A stretch of 64,000 nt of DNA from an uncultured Lachnospiraceae bacterium (GTDB lineage: Bacteria; Bacillota; Clostridia; Lachnospirales; Lachnospiraceae): the NCBI GenBank assembly GCA_910579225.1, contig CAJTTI010000010.1:1-64000 (forward strand), given 5' to 3'. Shown here piece by piece: positions 62,946 to 64,000 of the stretch. Numbering within the stretch: the first letter of the stretch is position 1; each line of letters starts with the position of its first letter. A model generated the notes under the pieces. The model was not told where the DNA came from, searched no databases, and saw only the letters and a program-made list of their open reading frames with translations. Position numbers and translations under genes: made by a program.

Positions 62946-64000
62946 TGACGTTTTATAAATATTGCAGCCAGTGTACACAGAAGCAGCAGATACGGATAAT
63001 ACAAATACGGCATGATCTGGAGAGAAGCGATGCCGGCTATATTTGCTGCGATCAGAAGCTGGGCGCCGTAAGGAATGATTCCCTGAGCGATGCAGGTGGA
63101 AATGTCCAGAAGAGAAGCAGTTCGCTGGGGCGTGATGTCGTATTCCTTTCGGATGTCTGCGGCAATGGGAGCTGTGACGACAATGGCAACGGTATTGTTG
63201 GCCGTGGAAATATCCATTAATATGGAGATAAACATAATGCCCAGCTGTCCGCCTTTGATACCATGGAAGTATTTCCGGATAAAGGCAATGATCGTCTCAA
63301 ATCCCCCGTTGTATTTGATCAGTGCGGCGAGTGCGGTGGCAAGTATGGTAACAGCAATCGTCTCATACATACCGGAGACTCCGGTGCCCATAGAGATAAA
63401 AACATTATGAAGGTCAATGGAACCGGTGCCAAGACCGATGACAGTGCAGAGGACCAGGCCGATTCCAAGAACCATCAGTACATTAACGCCTGCCAGAGCA
63501 GTAACCAGAATGATCAGGTAGGGCAGTGTGCGTATGATGGTGTAGGAGTATTCCTCCACAGCAGCCGGTTTTCCGGTCCATGCGATCAGAAGAAGGATCA
63601 CACAGGTGATCAGGGCGGCGGGCATTGCGATCAGAAAATTTTCCCGGAATTTATCCGGCATCTGGCATCCTTGGGTTCTGGTCGCAGCGATGGTGGTATC
63701 AGAGATAAAGGACAGATTGTCTCCAAACATGGCCCCGCCCACGAGAGCGCCGAAACACAGTGGAAGAGACAGTCCGGCCGACTGAGAGATACCGAGTGCC
63801 AGGGAGCCCATGACCGTGATTGTTCCGCAGGAAGTACCCATAGCCATGGAAATCATACAGGCGACCAGGAAGATGCCCAGAACTGTCAGTCTGCCGGGAA
63901 CGATGCTTAGAAGCAGATTTGCCGTATCTGTCGCACAGCCGGAAGCAGAGGCAACGCCGCTGAATGCGCCGGACAGTAAAAAGATAAAAATCATAATGAG
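62939..64000 (-). CDS. NhaC-family Na+/H+ antiporter, 5' end outside the window
   Basis: A polytopic membrane protein with at least nine hydrophobic segments; the reading frame is open to the window edge, so the start lies beyond base 64000. NhaC-family motifs include SMAMGTSCGTITVMGSLA, GGAMFGDNLSFISDTT and DISTANNTVAIVVTAPIA. It probably exchanges sodium (or an organic acid) for protons, like NhaC and malate/lactate antiporters; the exact substrate is open. It is convergent with the racemase gene. Confidence 0.88.
   Translation of the reverse strand, partial: LIMIFIFLLSGAFSGVASASGCATDTANLLLSIVPGRLTVLGIFLVACMISMAMGTSCGTITVMGSLALGISQSAGLSLPLCFGALVGGAMFGDNLSFISDTTIAATRTQGCQMPDKFRENFLIAMPAALITCVILLLIAWTGKPAAVEEYSYTIIRTLPYLIILVTALAGVNVLMVLGIGLVLCTVIGLGTGSIDLHNVFISMGTGVSGMYETIAVTILATALAALIKYNGGFETIIAFIRKYFHGIKGGQLGIMFISILMDISTANNTVAIVVTAPIAADIRKEYDITPQRTASLLDISTCIAQGIIPYGAQLLIAANIAGIASLQIMPYLYYPYLLLLCTLAAIFIKRQK

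Overview
The window reads as chromosomal DNA of a Gram-positive anaerobe of the Clostridia, most likely Lachnospiraceae (the Blautia / Dorea / Mediterraneibacter kind). This is inferred from family content and gene order: an NfnAB electron-bifurcating pair, a DUF4321-radC-mreBCD-PBP2-minCDE-rodA-mgsA-dacF block, sepF next to yggS, a mutS-mutL-miaA-ynbB block, acetate formation through PduL and AckA, and a VanG-type ligase cluster. No tRNA, rRNA, CRISPR array, insertion sequence or prophage was seen, and there is no gene-free stretch above 300 bases.

Layout. 1-4600 (minus strand): an XRE-cupin regulator followed by potABCD for polyamine uptake, with a good promoter, a candidate autoregulatory operator and a terminator. 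4650-7530: a short tetrapyrrole operon (precorrin-2 dehydrogenase-like protein, hemB, hemL) with a divergent promoter; hemA, hemC and hemD are not in this window. 7540-10630: a YbhE-type lactonase, then pduL and ackA with a terminator. 10670-15920: a 1183-residue DUF4132 protein, an asparaginase and a histidine phosphatase. 15950-16029 holds a long perfect hairpin, followed by a two-component system with a large external sensor domain (16111-18569) and a likely gene remnant.

18740-27548: mutS, mutL, miaA, a methionine gamma-lyase-family PLP enzyme, an HI0933-type flavoprotein and a small membrane protein. 27580-40164: a second flavoprotein, then the cell-shape and division block (DUF4321, radC, mreB, mreC, mreD, PBP2, minC, minD, minE, rodA, mgsA, D,D-carboxypeptidase). 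40233-46133: a P-loop protein, an HlyD-like membrane protein, yggS, sepF, aroB, lspA and an RluD-type pseudouridine synthase. 46138-51697: an unknown protein with cstA, an unusual HPr and ftsK/spoIIIE. 51709-56300: a zinc-ribbon membrane protein, nfnA and nfnB, a convergent zinc-ribbon membrane protein, and rlmH.

56373-62917 is the most accessory-looking part: a DUF4317 protein, a nitroreductase-DUF1266-DUF2185 three-domain fusion, and a vanRS-vanG-vanT cluster without vanXY. The window ends inside an NhaC-type antiporter on the minus strand.

Most of the window is housekeeping. Items deserving a second look are the three-domain fusion, the incomplete VanG-type cluster with shared candidate regulator boxes, the 28-bp hairpin, an HPr with Arg at position 46, and several structured leaders. 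All functional statements are read from sequence by eye; no database search was run.
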